DNA of 8,486 bases from Dasania sp051277005 (lineage in GTDB: Bacteria > Pseudomonadota > Gammaproteobacteria > Pseudomonadales > Dasaniaceae), in assembly GCA_051277005.1 (NCBI GenBank), contig JBNMPS010000121.1, positions 1-8,486 of the forward strand. Direction: 5' to 3'. Under the pieces are notes generated by a model. The model worked only from the letters and a program-made list of their open reading frames with translations, ran no database searches and was not told the origin of the DNA. Shown here in pieces: positions 1 to 6,511 of the stretch. Each line of letters starts with the position of its first letter. Positions within the stretch are counted from its first letter, which is position 1. Made by a program: the position numbers and the translations under genes.

Positions 1-1
1 T

Positions 2-637
2 AAAGGTGTTTATCACATTAATGCTGTTGATTAGGTAACGCAATTCCAGGTTATCGTCACGCTGGAGCGCATCAGTGAGGAATTTATGCTCCCCGCATTA
101 GAAGCAATGTTGTCGACATTCCCCTTTAAAATAAGGGGTTTCCATACCGATAATGGCAGTGAATATATCAACTATACGGTTGCTGAGCTGCTTGAAAAAT
201 TAAACATTGAATTCACCAAATCACGCCCTCGACGTAGTAATGACAACGGTTTGGTTGAAAGTAAAAATGGCTCCGTGATCCGCAAGCTCTATGGATACAC
301 ACATATACCTCAGCCATATGCAGAAGATTTTAAAGCGTTAAATAAAGCTGAAGTTTATCGATATGTTAACTTTCATCGTCCCTGTTACTTTCCTAGTATT
401 ATCACCGACAACAAAGGGAAAGAGAAAAAGAAGTACCTCTACGACGACATGATGACGCCCTATGAAAAACTCCGTTCACTGCCTCGATCCAGTCAGTATT
501 TAAAACCAGGGATAACCCTTAAAGCACTGGATGCATTTATGGATGAAATGGCAGATGATGAGGCAGCTGAACAATTGAATTCAGCGCGAGATAACTTATT
601 TAAACAACTCCATGAGCGACTCAAAATAAGGGCTTAA
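2..637 (+). pseudogene. DDE (rve-type) transposase, C-terminal part, interrupted by a nonsense codon
   Basis: This is the catalytic half of an insertion-sequence transposase; its 5' end lies outside the window. Reading in one frame from base 2 gives KGVYHINAVD, then TAG at 32-34, then VTQFQVIVTLERISEEF running without a break into the 183-codon stretch that starts at ATG 86 and ends at TAA 635-637. From memory of this family the motif normally reads INAVDEVTQ, so the TAG replaces a Glu next to the first catalytic Asp. The second Asp is in FHTDNGSEY and the Glu is in NGLVESKNG, with 35 residues between them (DD35E). A product initiated at ATG 86 would lack the first catalytic Asp, so it should be inactive. 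The frame is otherwise undamaged, which suggests recent inactivation. The exact IS family is not assigned, and I could not define the element ends. Confidence 0.85.
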
Positions 638-766
638 ATACACCCTCCTTCAGGCTCATCTCTGGATTGGAAAATACTGTAGGCTTGCTGTAGGGCCGTT
701 GTATTCCATACCCTACTGCATTTTTGAAGAATACACTGGCTAAAGCTTTTTATCGCCTTACAGTAT
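638..766. other. Non-coding stretch between transposase and asnS fragment
   Basis: Apart from the terminator annotated at 686-725 I see no gene. It probably contains the right end of the insertion sequence, and near-repeats ACTGTAGG (676-683) and GCTGTAGGG (687-695) lie here. Without the left end the terminal inverted repeat and any target-site duplication cannot be identified. Confidence 0.4.
686..725 (+). terminator. Candidate rho-independent terminator downstream of the transposase
   Basis: TGCTGTAGGG (686-695) pairs with CCCTACTGCA (711-720), with one T-T mismatch and a 15-base loop, and is followed directly by five T. It lies about 50 bp after the transposase stop codon, so it could end the transposase transcript or shield what follows. 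It could instead belong to the 5' flank of the asnS fragment downstream, or be part of the IS end. Confidence 0.5.
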
Positions 767-909
767 ACGTCATTATCGGTTAAAAAATTGTTGCACGCTG
801 GCAATTGGGTTGATCAGCAGGTTGCGGTTAAAGGCTGGCTGCGCAGCTGTAGAGATTCAAAGCGGGCATGTCGGTTTTGGCAATCCATGATGTCAGTTGC
901 TTTGATGCT
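767..909 (+). pseudogene. asnS: Decayed 5' fragment of asparaginyl-tRNA synthetase gene
   Basis: Codons from 767 read TSLSVKKLLHAGNWVDQQV, then AVKGWLRSCRDSK. From 863 onward the frame shifted by one base reads AGMSVLAIHDVSCFDA up to TAG 910-912. Joined, this matches the N-terminal anticodon-binding OB-fold of AsnRS; from memory E. coli AsnRS has VRGWVRTRRDSKAG followed by ISFLAVYDGSCFD. The frame change is explained by loss of one A in the short A-run at 859-861. Two further decay signs are Cys for the usual Arg in the RRDSK motif and Val for Gly in HDGSCFD. No ATG precedes the conserved part; ACG at 767 could be a mutated start. Only about 47 codons of a gene of roughly 460 codons remain, so a working asnS must exist elsewhere. 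The adjoining transposase suggests that rearrangement created the fragment. Confidence 0.8.
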
Positions 910-912
910 TAG

Positions 913-1134
913 ACCGATTTAGATGAGTCGGGTAGCTTGCTGCTACCGCTTCTTGCTCAGGTTGAGCTCAGTATGACGGATGCGAGCCGAAAAAATTTCA
1001 GTGAATACATAAGAGCTATGAGTGTTAGTGAAATGATCGGCGTGGTAGCTGACGTTAAAGAGCTGTTCGACCAGCATCAATCAATGGTGCTTTCCCCACA
1101 TTATATTCAACCCTCTTTGGTTCAATCCTAGCGC
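913..1134 (+). other. Short open frame of doubtful status, possible gene fragment
   Basis: An open frame runs from the codon after TAG 910-912 to a TAG at 1129-1131, about 72 codons. The only early start is TTG at 937, which lies in the loop of a perfect 6-bp hairpin (GGTAGC 931-936, GCTACC 942-947), and no Shine-Dalgarno sequence precedes it. The predicted peptide, including LLAQVELSMTDASRK and VSEMIGVVADVKELF, looks protein-like and helical. I do not recognise it. An internal ATG at 973 could give a smaller product. It follows in the same frame as the shifted half of the asnS fragment, yet does not resemble the AsnRS continuation. The likeliest reading is the 3' remnant of another gene joined to asnS by a deletion; a small real gene is less likely. 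The last three bases of the range lie beyond the stop. Confidence 0.3.
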
Positions 1135-1192
1135 GCTGACGCTAGCTAATTATCGTTATAGGCTTTACTCTTTGGTTGTTAAAATACTGGGC

Positions 1193-1220
1193 TTGCGTAT
1201 TTTCTCGCGAGCGGTATCAT
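1193..1220 (+). promoter_or_regulatory. Candidate sigma-70 promoter
   Basis: TTGCGT (1193-1198) and TATCAT (1215-1220) are 16 bp apart, each a four- or five-of-six match to the -35 and -10 consensus. A start near 1227 would put the first hairpin terminator about 100 nt downstream and the next coding region about 145 nt downstream. No other pair in this AT-rich stretch is clearly better. Pattern match only. Confidence 0.3.
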
Positions 1221-1290
1221 TTCGCCATTATGATGTTGCACAAAGATGTTAAATCGATAAATAAAACAACAATAATAATAGCCTAATGTA

Positions 1291-1331
1291 AGGGCTTACC
1301 AACCCCAAAAGCGTTGTAGGGTAAGCTTTTT
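1291..1331 (+). terminator. Candidate intrinsic terminator or attenuator ahead of the zinc-ribbon gene
   Basis: GCTTACC (1294-1300) pairs with GGTAAGC (1320-1326). The stem extends outward by two G-T pairs and one A-T pair, and an inner CAAC/GTTG pairing is possible. Five T follow at 1327-1331. It lies 40 bp before the ATG of the next gene. It may end transcripts coming from the scar region, end a small RNA starting near 1227, or act as an attenuator for the gene at 1371. Confidence 0.5.
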
Positions 1332-1370
1332 ATATTCGGCTTGTAGTAAATACAGATAATAGGGTTAGCA

Positions 1371-1985
1371 ATGACAGAATCATATAGTGTTGTTCTTACG
1401 GGTAAATTACTGAATGGCGAGTCGTTAGATGACGTAAAAGCCAAAGTAGGTGCTGCGTTTAAATTAAATCAAGCACAGTTAGATAAATTATTTAGCGGTA
1501 AACCCGTAGCGTTGAAGCGTGGCTTAGATAAAAAGCAGGCAGTACGCTTGAGTACGCGGTTACAGCAACTCAATGCGCATGCGGTCATTAAAGCGGTCGC
1601 GGCTAAGCCTGAACCCGCCAAACCAAGCGTGCCGTTTACCGATATCGTTTCACCAATGCCTGATACGGCAGTAACAGCTCTGAAGCCAGTTGGCGACGTT
1701 GCGCCGTCTGTTGCGGAAGAGTTCAAGCCAGCGGTTGTTGAAGCGTCTATTGTTGAACCTGAATCAGAAGAGGCTACTGCGACGGAGGCTGTTGTGGAAG
1801 AGCCCTCAGCTACGGTGAATAGTCAATCAGGCACAGCTGGCTCCGATAGCATTGCGTGCCCTCGTTGTGGTAATGAGCAAGCTTATGCTACAACCTGCGG
1901 TCACTGTAAAATGGATTTAACCATGCATATCACGCGTATGGAGCGTAAGGCTAAGGCTAAGGCTAAGGCTGTAGCTGCTAGGTAG
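1371..1985 (+). CDS. Uncharacterised zinc-ribbon protein, 204 residues
   Basis: Function unknown. There are three visible parts. Residues 1-76 form a compact domain (SYSVVLTGKLLNGESLDDVK, later LFSGKPVALKRGLDKKQAV) resembling an N-terminal module I recall from hypothetical gammaproteobacterial proteins, sometimes ahead of membrane or zinc-ribbon domains. Residues 77-160 are a low-complexity linker rich in Ala, Val, Pro and Glu. A zinc ribbon follows with Cys163, Cys166, Cys176 and Cys179 (CX2C-X9-CX2C), then a basic tail. No signal peptide or membrane segment is visible, so a cytoplasmic location is likely. The ATG at 1371 has a weak AGGG 6 bases upstream and begins the conserved domain. The four cysteines could bind zinc; binding of nucleic acid or protein is possible but nothing here shows it. 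The gene is monocistronic and convergent with rnb. Confidence 0.85.
   Translation: MTESYSVVLTGKLLNGESLDDVKAKVGAAFKLNQAQLDKLFSGKPVALKRGLDKKQAVRLSTRLQQLNAHAVIKAVAAKPEPAKPSVPFTDIVSPMPDTAVTALKPVGDVAPSVAEEFKPAVVEASIVEPESEEATATEAVVEEPSATVNSQSGTAGSDSIACPRCGNEQAYATTCGHCKMDLTMHITRMERKAKAKAKAVAAR
1947..1970 (+). repeat. Four tandem copies of AAGGCT inside the zinc-ribbon gene
   Basis: The hexamer AAGGCT is repeated four times without interruption and encodes a Lys-Ala repeat in the basic C-terminal tail. Copy-number change by slippage would add or remove Lys-Ala pairs without shifting the frame, so tail length may vary between strains. Confidence 0.85.
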
Positions 1986-2030
1986 GCCGCCTAGGGTCAA
2001 TGAAGCGTTGAGCCTATAGCCTAGCGCCAT

Positions 2031-2062
2031 AAAAAAACGGCAGTGAAAACTGCCGTTTTTTA
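2031..2062. terminator. Bidirectional intrinsic terminator between convergent genes
   Basis: ACGGCAG (2037-2043) and CTGCCGT (2050-2056) form a perfect 7-bp stem with a 6-base TGAAAA loop. A run of A lies before it and a run of T after it, so either strand gives a stem followed by a U-tract. It lies 45 bp after the zinc-ribbon gene stop and about 20 bp after the rnb stop, and can end both transcripts. Confidence 0.9.
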
Positions 2063-2080
2063 TGTCTGAAAGAAATTGAC

Positions 2081-4012
2081 CTACTGAGTAAGTTCGGATT
2101 CTTTGGCTCCCACTGATTTGGGCGACTGAGCGAAAGCGAAATTGATCTGTCTTTGTTTGCAGTCTATTTTTTCGATGGTGATATTGATGGTCTGATCCAG
2201 CTCAATAACGATATCTTTGCTGCTAAGACGTAATCGCAAGGGATCGAAGCTGTACTTCTCTTTAAGGGCGCGAGTATCAATAACGCCTTCGATGCCATTG
2301 CCATCTAATCTTATGGTGAAGCCATTACTATTGATTTGGCTAACGATACCACTCAGTTTTTGACCTTTCAATGACTCCAGGTATTGGCACTTGAGCCACT
2401 GCTCCATTTGGTAGCGAGCGAAGCGGCCGCGATCTAAATTGCTTTGTAGTTCGGCGAGTAGCGGCTCTGTTACGCTGAATTCTTGGCCGTTTAGTTTGGC
2501 TTTGATTAAACGGTGAGCTAGCAAGTCGCTGTACTTACGGATAGGCGAGGTAAAGGTGGTGTAGCGTTCCATACCCATGCCAAAGTGAGGTTTGGGGCTG
2601 GTGCTAAGTTTCCCGCGCGCTAACATACGGCTAAGCACGCTGCGAATAGGAAATGCGACTGCAGCGTCATCAATGCCATCGATTAACTGTTTGTATGCCG
2701 CAACGGTACGGAAGTCGGTATCTTTGATGGACAGTTGCTCATCGACCAGCTTGTTAACTCCTTCAATGCGCTCTGGGCGAAAGCCTGCATGGCCGTGGAA
2801 GATTCCTTGATCGGCCATGAAGTCGGCGGCACAACGATTGGCGGCAATCATACATTCTTCAACCAGTAAATGAGCGCTGGTTTTAGTATTGTGTTCAATA
2901 CTGTCGATTTTTTTCTGATCGTTTAAGCGTATGCGAAACTCAGGCCGGCCACCGGCGATAAGGTTGTTGTCTTTACGGTTATTCAATAATACTTGACTAA
3001 CCCGCTTGAGCTGCTGCAGTAGCTCAGCTTGTTCGTGCTCGGCGGCTTGCCCCTCTAAAAAGCTGGCTACGTCAACATAGCTGAGCTTAGCTTTTGAACT
3101 GATGCTAGCTTCTTGTAATTGATAGTCACTGATATTTCCTTCGTTATCGATCGTCATGCGGCAGACTAAAGCAGCTCTTACTTGATTAGGCTGTAAAGAG
3201 CAATGCCCGGTCGAGAGTAATTCGGGCAACATCGGCATGGTTTGACCCGGCATGTAAATAGAGCTGGCGCGGCGTAGTGCTTCTTGATCAATATCCGAGT
3301 TAGTGGGTATAAAGGCGCTAGGGTCGGCGATTGCGACGCTAAGCTTCCAGCCACTGTTGGTAGCTTCAGCAAACAGTGCGTCATCCATATCTTGAGTGCT
3401 AGCTGAATCGATGGTGACAAAGTTTAACGCTGACAAGTCTTCTCTTTGGCTAAGGTCGACTTCGTTAAGCTGTTCTTGCCAGTTAGCGGGCCACTCTTTC
3501 TCTAGTTCAAATTTGGTGGCGCTGTAAATAGCTTCTATACCTACACTGCTGTCTTTGCCGATAATATTAAGTACTTTGGCTTGTGGCTTGGCGGCGGGAT
3601 AAGCGTGGCGGCTGATGTTGCAGTAGATGTAGTCGCCATTTTCGGCACCGTTGCGCGCGGCAGGCGGAATAAATATCCAGCGCTTAAAGCGGGGTAAGTC
3701 AGGCTCTACAAAGTGTCCTTTGCCTTTAATAACATAGCGTCCGGCAAACGTTTTTAAGGGAGTGTTGATGACGTTAAGCAGTTCGCCGCTAACTTTACCT
3801 TCCTTACTGGTGTGAATTTGAATATTAACTTCGTCACCGGGAAAGACTTTGTCCATTTCATCGGGGGTTAAAAAGATCTCACGCTCATCGTCGAGTACCA
3901 CAAAGCCAAATCGACGTTCAGTACCTTTAACGATACCGTTGCCAAATTCTCTGGAGTCTTCAATTTGTTTTTTGAGGCCTTTCAGTTGGGAGAGGGTGCT
4001 TTTATCAAACAT
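2081..4012 (-). CDS. rnb: Exoribonuclease II (RNase II)
   Basis: A processive 3'-to-5' exoribonuclease that degrades single-stranded RNA to nucleoside 5'-monophosphates. The open frame extends to TTG at 4096, but I start at ATG 4010-4012: this gives 643 residues, almost the 644 of E. coli RNase II, and the extra 28 residues look unlike the family. Domains are two N-terminal cold-shock folds (first around residues 24-70, GNGIVKGTERRFGFVVLDD), the RNB domain, and a C-terminal S1 domain (about 550-630). In DSASTQDMDD the four Asp fall at 202, 208, 210 and 211, matching the E. coli metal-binding Asp201, 207, 209 and 210. TSPIRKYSD supplies the conserved Arg (492). RNase R is less likely because the long extensions are absent. 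It lies 143 bp after tatC, so it probably has its own promoter, though none is obvious. Confidence 0.92.
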   Translation of the reverse strand: MFDKSTLSQLKGLKKQIEDSREFGNGIVKGTERRFGFVVLDDEREIFLTPDEMDKVFPGDEVNIQIHTSKEGKVSGELLNVINTPLKTFAGRYVIKGKGHFVEPDLPRFKRWIFIPPAARNGAENGDYIYCNISRHAYPAAKPQAKVLNIIGKDSSVGIEAIYSATKFELEKEWPANWQEQLNEVDLSQREDLSALNFVTIDSASTQDMDDALFAEATNSGWKLSVAIADPSAFIPTNSDIDQEALRRASSIYMPGQTMPMLPELLSTGHCSLQPNQVRAALVCRMTIDNEGNISDYQLQEASISSKAKLSYVDVASFLEGQAAEHEQAELLQQLKRVSQVLLNNRKDNNLIAGGRPEFRIRLNDQKKIDSIEHNTKTSAHLLVEECMIAANRCAADFMADQGIFHGHAGFRPERIEGVNKLVDEQLSIKDTDFRTVAAYKQLIDGIDDAAVAFPIRSVLSRMLARGKLSTSPKPHFGMGMERYTTFTSPIRKYSDLLAHRLIKAKLNGQEFSVTEPLLAELQSNLDRGRFARYQMEQWLKCQYLESLKGQKLSGIVSQINSNGFTIRLDGNGIEGVIDTRALKEKYSFDPLRLRLSSKDIVIELDQTINITIEKIDCKQRQINFAFAQSPKSVGAKESELTQ

Positions 4013-4125
4013 GCTGTGTTTACCGCCGATGCACAAGGGTGCCAGTAGAGGGAGGGGAGTGCCTTTGCCAACATGGCTACAGGCCTGAACCGCCAAATTA
4101 AAACCGCATAGCCTAGCGGAAAGTA

Positions 4126-4141
4126 GGGGCTTTGTAACCCC
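4126..4141 (-). terminator. Candidate hairpin terminator after tatC
   Basis: On the minus strand GGGGTT and AGCCCC form a 6-bp stem (one T-G pair) with an ACAA loop, starting 14 bases after the tatC stop and followed by only a weak TACTTT tract. A second smaller hairpin (CCGC 4119-4116, GCGG 4107-4104) follows and leads into TTTTAATTT. Together they may end the tat transcript, perhaps partially, before rnb. Confidence 0.4.
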
Positions 4142-4155
4142 GAAAATGCCAAATT

Positions 4156-4902
4156 TTACTCGTGAGCAGTCTCTGGTTGATCTTTTTGGATAAAGCGCCC
4201 AAAAAACAAGCCAAGTTCAAACAGAATCCACATTGGGATTGCAAGGAGCACTTGCGAGATAACATCGGGGGGCGTTAAAAACATACCAATAATAAAGCAG
4301 GCGACCACAACATAATGGCGCTTTTCGGCGAGTGATTTAGGATCTGCAATGCCGGCCCAAATCAATAACATAGTGGCCACGGGGATTTCAAAGGCAATGC
4401 CAAAAGCAAAAAGCAGTTTTAGTGCCATATCGAGAAAGCGGGCAATGTCGGGGGTGTAGGCAACACCTTCTGGGCCTACGGAGCTAAAAAATCCAAACAC
4501 CAGCGGGAATACCACGTAATAAGCAAAGGCTAGACCCGCATAAAATAAGAACACGCTGGAGATAAACATAGGTATGGCGATGCGTTTTTCATGTTTATAC
4601 ATACCTGGGGCAATAAAGCCCCATGCCTGAAATAAGACAAAAGGCATGGCGATGGCGAGCGAGGTGACTAAGGTCAGTTTAAAGGGGGTTAAAAAAGGCG
4701 AGGCAACATCGGTAGCGATCATCGAAGTGCCTTCTGGTAGCAGGGCGCGTAAAGGTTCAGAGACAAACGCATAAATGTCGTTGGCAAAGGCAAATAGGCA
4801 AATGAAGACCAGTAGCACGGCGAGTACGCTGCGCAGTAATCGGTCTCTTAGTTCGGTTAAGTGCCCAATCAGTGATTGGCTGGTCTCTTCTAACTCGCTC
4901 AT
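4156..4902 (-). CDS. tatC: Sec-independent protein translocase subunit TatC
   Basis: Polytopic inner-membrane subunit of the twin-arginine translocase. With TatB it binds the twin-arginine signal peptide of folded substrate proteins. The product has 248 residues, in the family range (E. coli about 258), with six hydrophobic segments. Conserved landmarks are the cytoplasmic N-terminal HLTELRDRLL with Glu17, the first cytoplasmic loop FQAWGFIAPGMYKHEKR with Phe96, Pro99 and Glu105 (equivalents of E. coli Phe94 and Glu103 signal-binding residues), and TPPDVISQ with Asp213. The start codon overlaps the tatB stop as ATGA (4899-4902), and no clear Shine-Dalgarno sequence is seen, which fits translational coupling to tatB. 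The gene ends the tatABC cluster. Confidence 0.97.
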   Translation of the reverse strand: MSELEETSQSLIGHLTELRDRLLRSVLAVLLVFICLFAFANDIYAFVSEPLRALLPEGTSMIATDVASPFLTPFKLTLVTSLAIAMPFVLFQAWGFIAPGMYKHEKRIAIPMFISSVFLFYAGLAFAYYVVFPLVFGFFSSVGPEGVAYTPDIARFLDMALKLLFAFGIAFEIPVATMLLIWAGIADPKSLAEKRHYVVVACFIIGMFLTPPDVISQVLLAIPMWILFELGLFFGRFIQKDQPETAHE

Positions 4903-5384
4903 AGGGGCTTGTTGCTATTTGTTTGTTCTGTGTTGTCTGGGCTTTTGTCGTCTATTGATTCGGGCTTATTCGGCGCTGTCTCGACATGGCCATCGTCCCT
5001 TTGCTCATTGGCTTGTGTATGAGCTTGGGCAGTGTGTTTGACGGGTGGCGGGGTAAGCTCGGAGGTGGCGTAGTCGGCAAAGTCATGAATGCCTTCTTTT
5101 AGCTCTTTTAAGCCGGGTTTCAGGGTTTCAATATTTTCTTGGAAGCGTTTTTTGTTCTCTTCGATGCTTTTTAATACTCGCTCATTGTGTAGTTGCAGGT
5201 TGATATCATTAGCATTAATGCCTACCTCTTTTTCAATCTCATCTTTCATGTCAGAGAAGCTGCGGCGAACTTTAGCTAGCCACAAGCAACCCGTGCGAAT
5301 CGCGCCTGGCAGTCGCTCGGGGCCCATGACTAATAGGGCTAGCACCGAGACCATAAGTATTTCTTGAAAACCGATATCAAACAT
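4899..5384 (-). CDS. tatB: Sec-independent protein translocase subunit TatB
   Basis: Single-span membrane protein that forms the substrate receptor with TatC. The 161-residue product opens with MFDIGFQEIL, the TatB hallmark with Glu8 in the membrane segment (about residues 4-21), then the GPERLP hinge (21-26). An amphipathic helix follows (about 27-55), then a charged, likely coiled-coil region (65-110). The tail from 111 is rich in Pro, Asn, Asp and Glu, probably disordered and variable. MFDIGF and the missing TatA-type FG hinge separate it from TatA. The ATG at 5384 starts 26 bp after tatA stops; no strong Shine-Dalgarno sequence is visible. Its stop overlaps the tatC start. Confidence 0.95.
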   Translation of the reverse strand: MFDIGFQEILMVSVLALLVMGPERLPGAIRTGCLWLAKVRRSFSDMKDEIEKEVGINANDINLQLHNERVLKSIEENKKRFQENIETLKPGLKELKEGIHDFADYATSELTPPPVKHTAQAHTQANEQRDDGHVETAPNKPESIDDKSPDNTEQTNSNKPL

Positions 5385-5410
5385 CGTGAGGATTTAGCTC
5401 TGTAGACTGT

Positions 5411-5638
5411 TTAGACTTTGTCTTTTTCTGATTCAGCGTCCGCTTTTTCTGCACTAGCGCTGTCATCTTCTTCTAAGGCTTTTTCTTCAGGCGGTTCATC
5501 GTTCATCGACTTTTTAAAACCTTTGATGGCGCTGCCTAAATCCCCCCCTAGGTTTCTTAAACGTTTGGTGCCAAATAGCATAATTACGATAACGAGGATA
5601 ATTACTAATTGCCAAATGCTGATGCCGCCAATACCCAT
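5411..5638 (-). CDS. tatA: Sec-independent protein translocase subunit TatA
   Basis: Small membrane protein that assembles at the TatBC receptor to form the pathway for folded proteins. The 75 residues start with a short N-terminus (MGIGGISIWQ), a hydrophobic span (about 8-22), the FG hinge at 22-23 with TKRL after it, and an amphipathic helix (about 26-44) containing LGGDLGSAIKGFKKS. A strongly charged, acidic tail completes it. Length and order are typical for TatA. GGAG lies 8 bases before the ATG at 5638, a good ribosome binding site and the best in this cluster. The gene starts 28 bp after hisE, so cotranscription with hisI-hisE is likely. Confidence 0.96.
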   Translation of the reverse strand: MGIGGISIWQLVIILVIVIMLFGTKRLRNLGGDLGSAIKGFKKSMNDEPPEEKALEEDDSASAEKADAESEKDKV

Positions 5639-5666
5639 GATTTACTCCGCTCTATTAATGTCACTA

Positions 5667-5993
5667 TTATGTACGATTTGCTTTCTCTTCTAAACCGGAT
5701 AAATCAAAGCGCCTGGCTAGTTCATCAACCACGGCTTGTGGGCTTTCGCCTAAGTGAGAAAGCATAACCAAGCTATGAAACCACAAATCGGCTGTTTCAT
5801 AAATTAGATTGTGATTATCGCCACTGATTTCTGCATCTTTGGCGGCGATAATGGTTTCTGCGGCTTCTTCACCAACTTTTTCTAGAATTTTGTTTAAACC
5901 TTTATGGTGCAGGCTGGCCACATAGGACTCGTCGGCAGCAGATTGCTTACGTTGTTCCAGAACCTCACCTAGGGCTTTTAATGTATCGCTCAT
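5667..5993 (-). CDS. hisE: Phosphoribosyl-ATP pyrophosphatase
   Basis: Second enzyme of histidine biosynthesis: it hydrolyses phosphoribosyl-ATP to phosphoribosyl-AMP and pyrophosphate in the cytoplasm. The 108-residue, all-helical product belongs to the MazG-like NTP pyrophosphatase fold. Metal-binding acidic residues appear in KVGEEAAETIIAAK (Glu42, Glu43, Glu46) and in YETADLWFHSLVML (Glu66, Asp69). It is a stand-alone protein, unlike the HisIE fusion of enterobacteria. It begins 12 bp after hisI, so the two consecutive steps are likely cotranscribed. The ATG at 5993 has only a weak GAGA upstream. Confidence 0.95.
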   Translation of the reverse strand: MSDTLKALGEVLEQRKQSAADESYVASLHHKGLNKILEKVGEEAAETIIAAKDAEISGDNHNLIYETADLWFHSLVMLSHLGESPQAVVDELARRFDLSGLEEKANRT

Positions 5994-6005
5994 GGCGTTT
6001 CTCGA

Positions 6006-6401
6006 CTATTGATAAATATCTTTAGGGTCTTTTAATACAGGTTCAATGGTTTGCCATTGGCCTTGCTCATCCAGCTTGCGATAAAAACAGCTGCGTCTAC
6101 CGGTGTGGCAAGCGATACCACCCAATTGCTCAATTTTGAGGATGATGACATCTTCATCGCAATCTAAGCGTATTTCATGAATTTGCTGCACATGGCCGGA
6201 TTCTTCACCCTTACGCCAAAGTTTTTGACGGGAGCGTGACCAGTACACCGCACGATTTTCGTCTACGCTGAGTTGCAGGGCCTCGCGGTTCATCCATGCC
6301 ACCATGAGCACATCGTTGCTTTGACGATCTTGCGCGATAGCGGGAATCAGGCCATCGCTGTTCCAGCGTACCGCGTCTAAAAAATGGTCTGAGCTAGGCA
6401 T
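6006..6401 (-). CDS. hisI: Phosphoribosyl-AMP cyclohydrolase
   Basis: Third enzyme of histidine biosynthesis: it opens the adenine ring of phosphoribosyl-AMP to give ProFAR. The 131-residue product carries YWSRSRQKLWRKGEESGH, then DCDED with Asp80, Asp82 and Asp84 as likely Mg2+ ligands, and Cys81, Cys98 (in ACHTGRRSC) and Cys105 as likely Zn2+ ligands, as in characterised archaeal HisI. Separate from hisE, as in many free-living proteobacteria. The start at ATG 6401 is preceded by GAGAG as a weak ribosome binding site; an ATG slightly further up is closed at once by a stop. It is the first gene after a 132-bp gap and probably leads the hisI-hisE-tatABC unit. Confidence 0.96.
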   Translation of the reverse strand: MPSSDHFLDAVRWNSDGLIPAIAQDRQSNDVLMVAWMNREALQLSVDENRAVYWSRSRQKLWRKGEESGHVQQIHEIRLDCDEDVIILKIEQLGGIACHTGRRSCFYRKLDEQGQWQTIEPVLKDPKDIYQ

Positions 6402-6511
6402 AGGGCTCTCTATCTCATGCTGCTAAAAGGGGTGTTGCCGTTTTAAGCGAGCATTATCGCATAGTTGGTAAAATTACACAGTTGGCTTAATGGCCTGTTA
6501 TTAAAAGGGGC

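Larger units (their letters stand above)
1132..1370. other. AT-rich intergenic region
   Basis: No coding frame is supported in these 239 bases. Besides the promoter candidate and hairpin annotated separately, there is an 18-base perfect hairpin overlapping its left edge (CTAGCG 1128-1133, CGCTAG 1140-1145) without a T-tract, and an A/T-rich segment around 1250-1280. GATAAT at 1355-1360 could be a -10 box for the gene at 1371, but I find no good -35 at the right distance. Confidence 0.5.

Noticed and set aside
931..947. TTG at 937 as a real start codon
   Set aside because: It lies in the loop of a perfect 6-bp hairpin and lacks a ribosome binding site, and the frame continues upstream to a stop right after the asnS fragment.
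1128..1145. Hairpin CTAGCG/CGCTAG as a terminator
   Set aside because: The stem is only 6 bp and no T-tract follows on either strand.
638..1370. Phage, defence or CRISPR content in the scar region
   Set aside because: No regularly spaced repeats, no integrase other than the IS transposase, and no recognisable defence domain are visible.
4013..4096. N-terminal extension of rnb to TTG 4096
   Set aside because: The 28 extra residues do not resemble the RNase II N-terminus, and ATG 4012 gives a length matching E. coli RNase II.
4775..5693. Plus-strand open frames opposite tatA, tatB and tatC
   Set aside because: They are antisense to well-identified Tat genes and encode low-complexity Ser/Leu-rich sequence without recognisable features.
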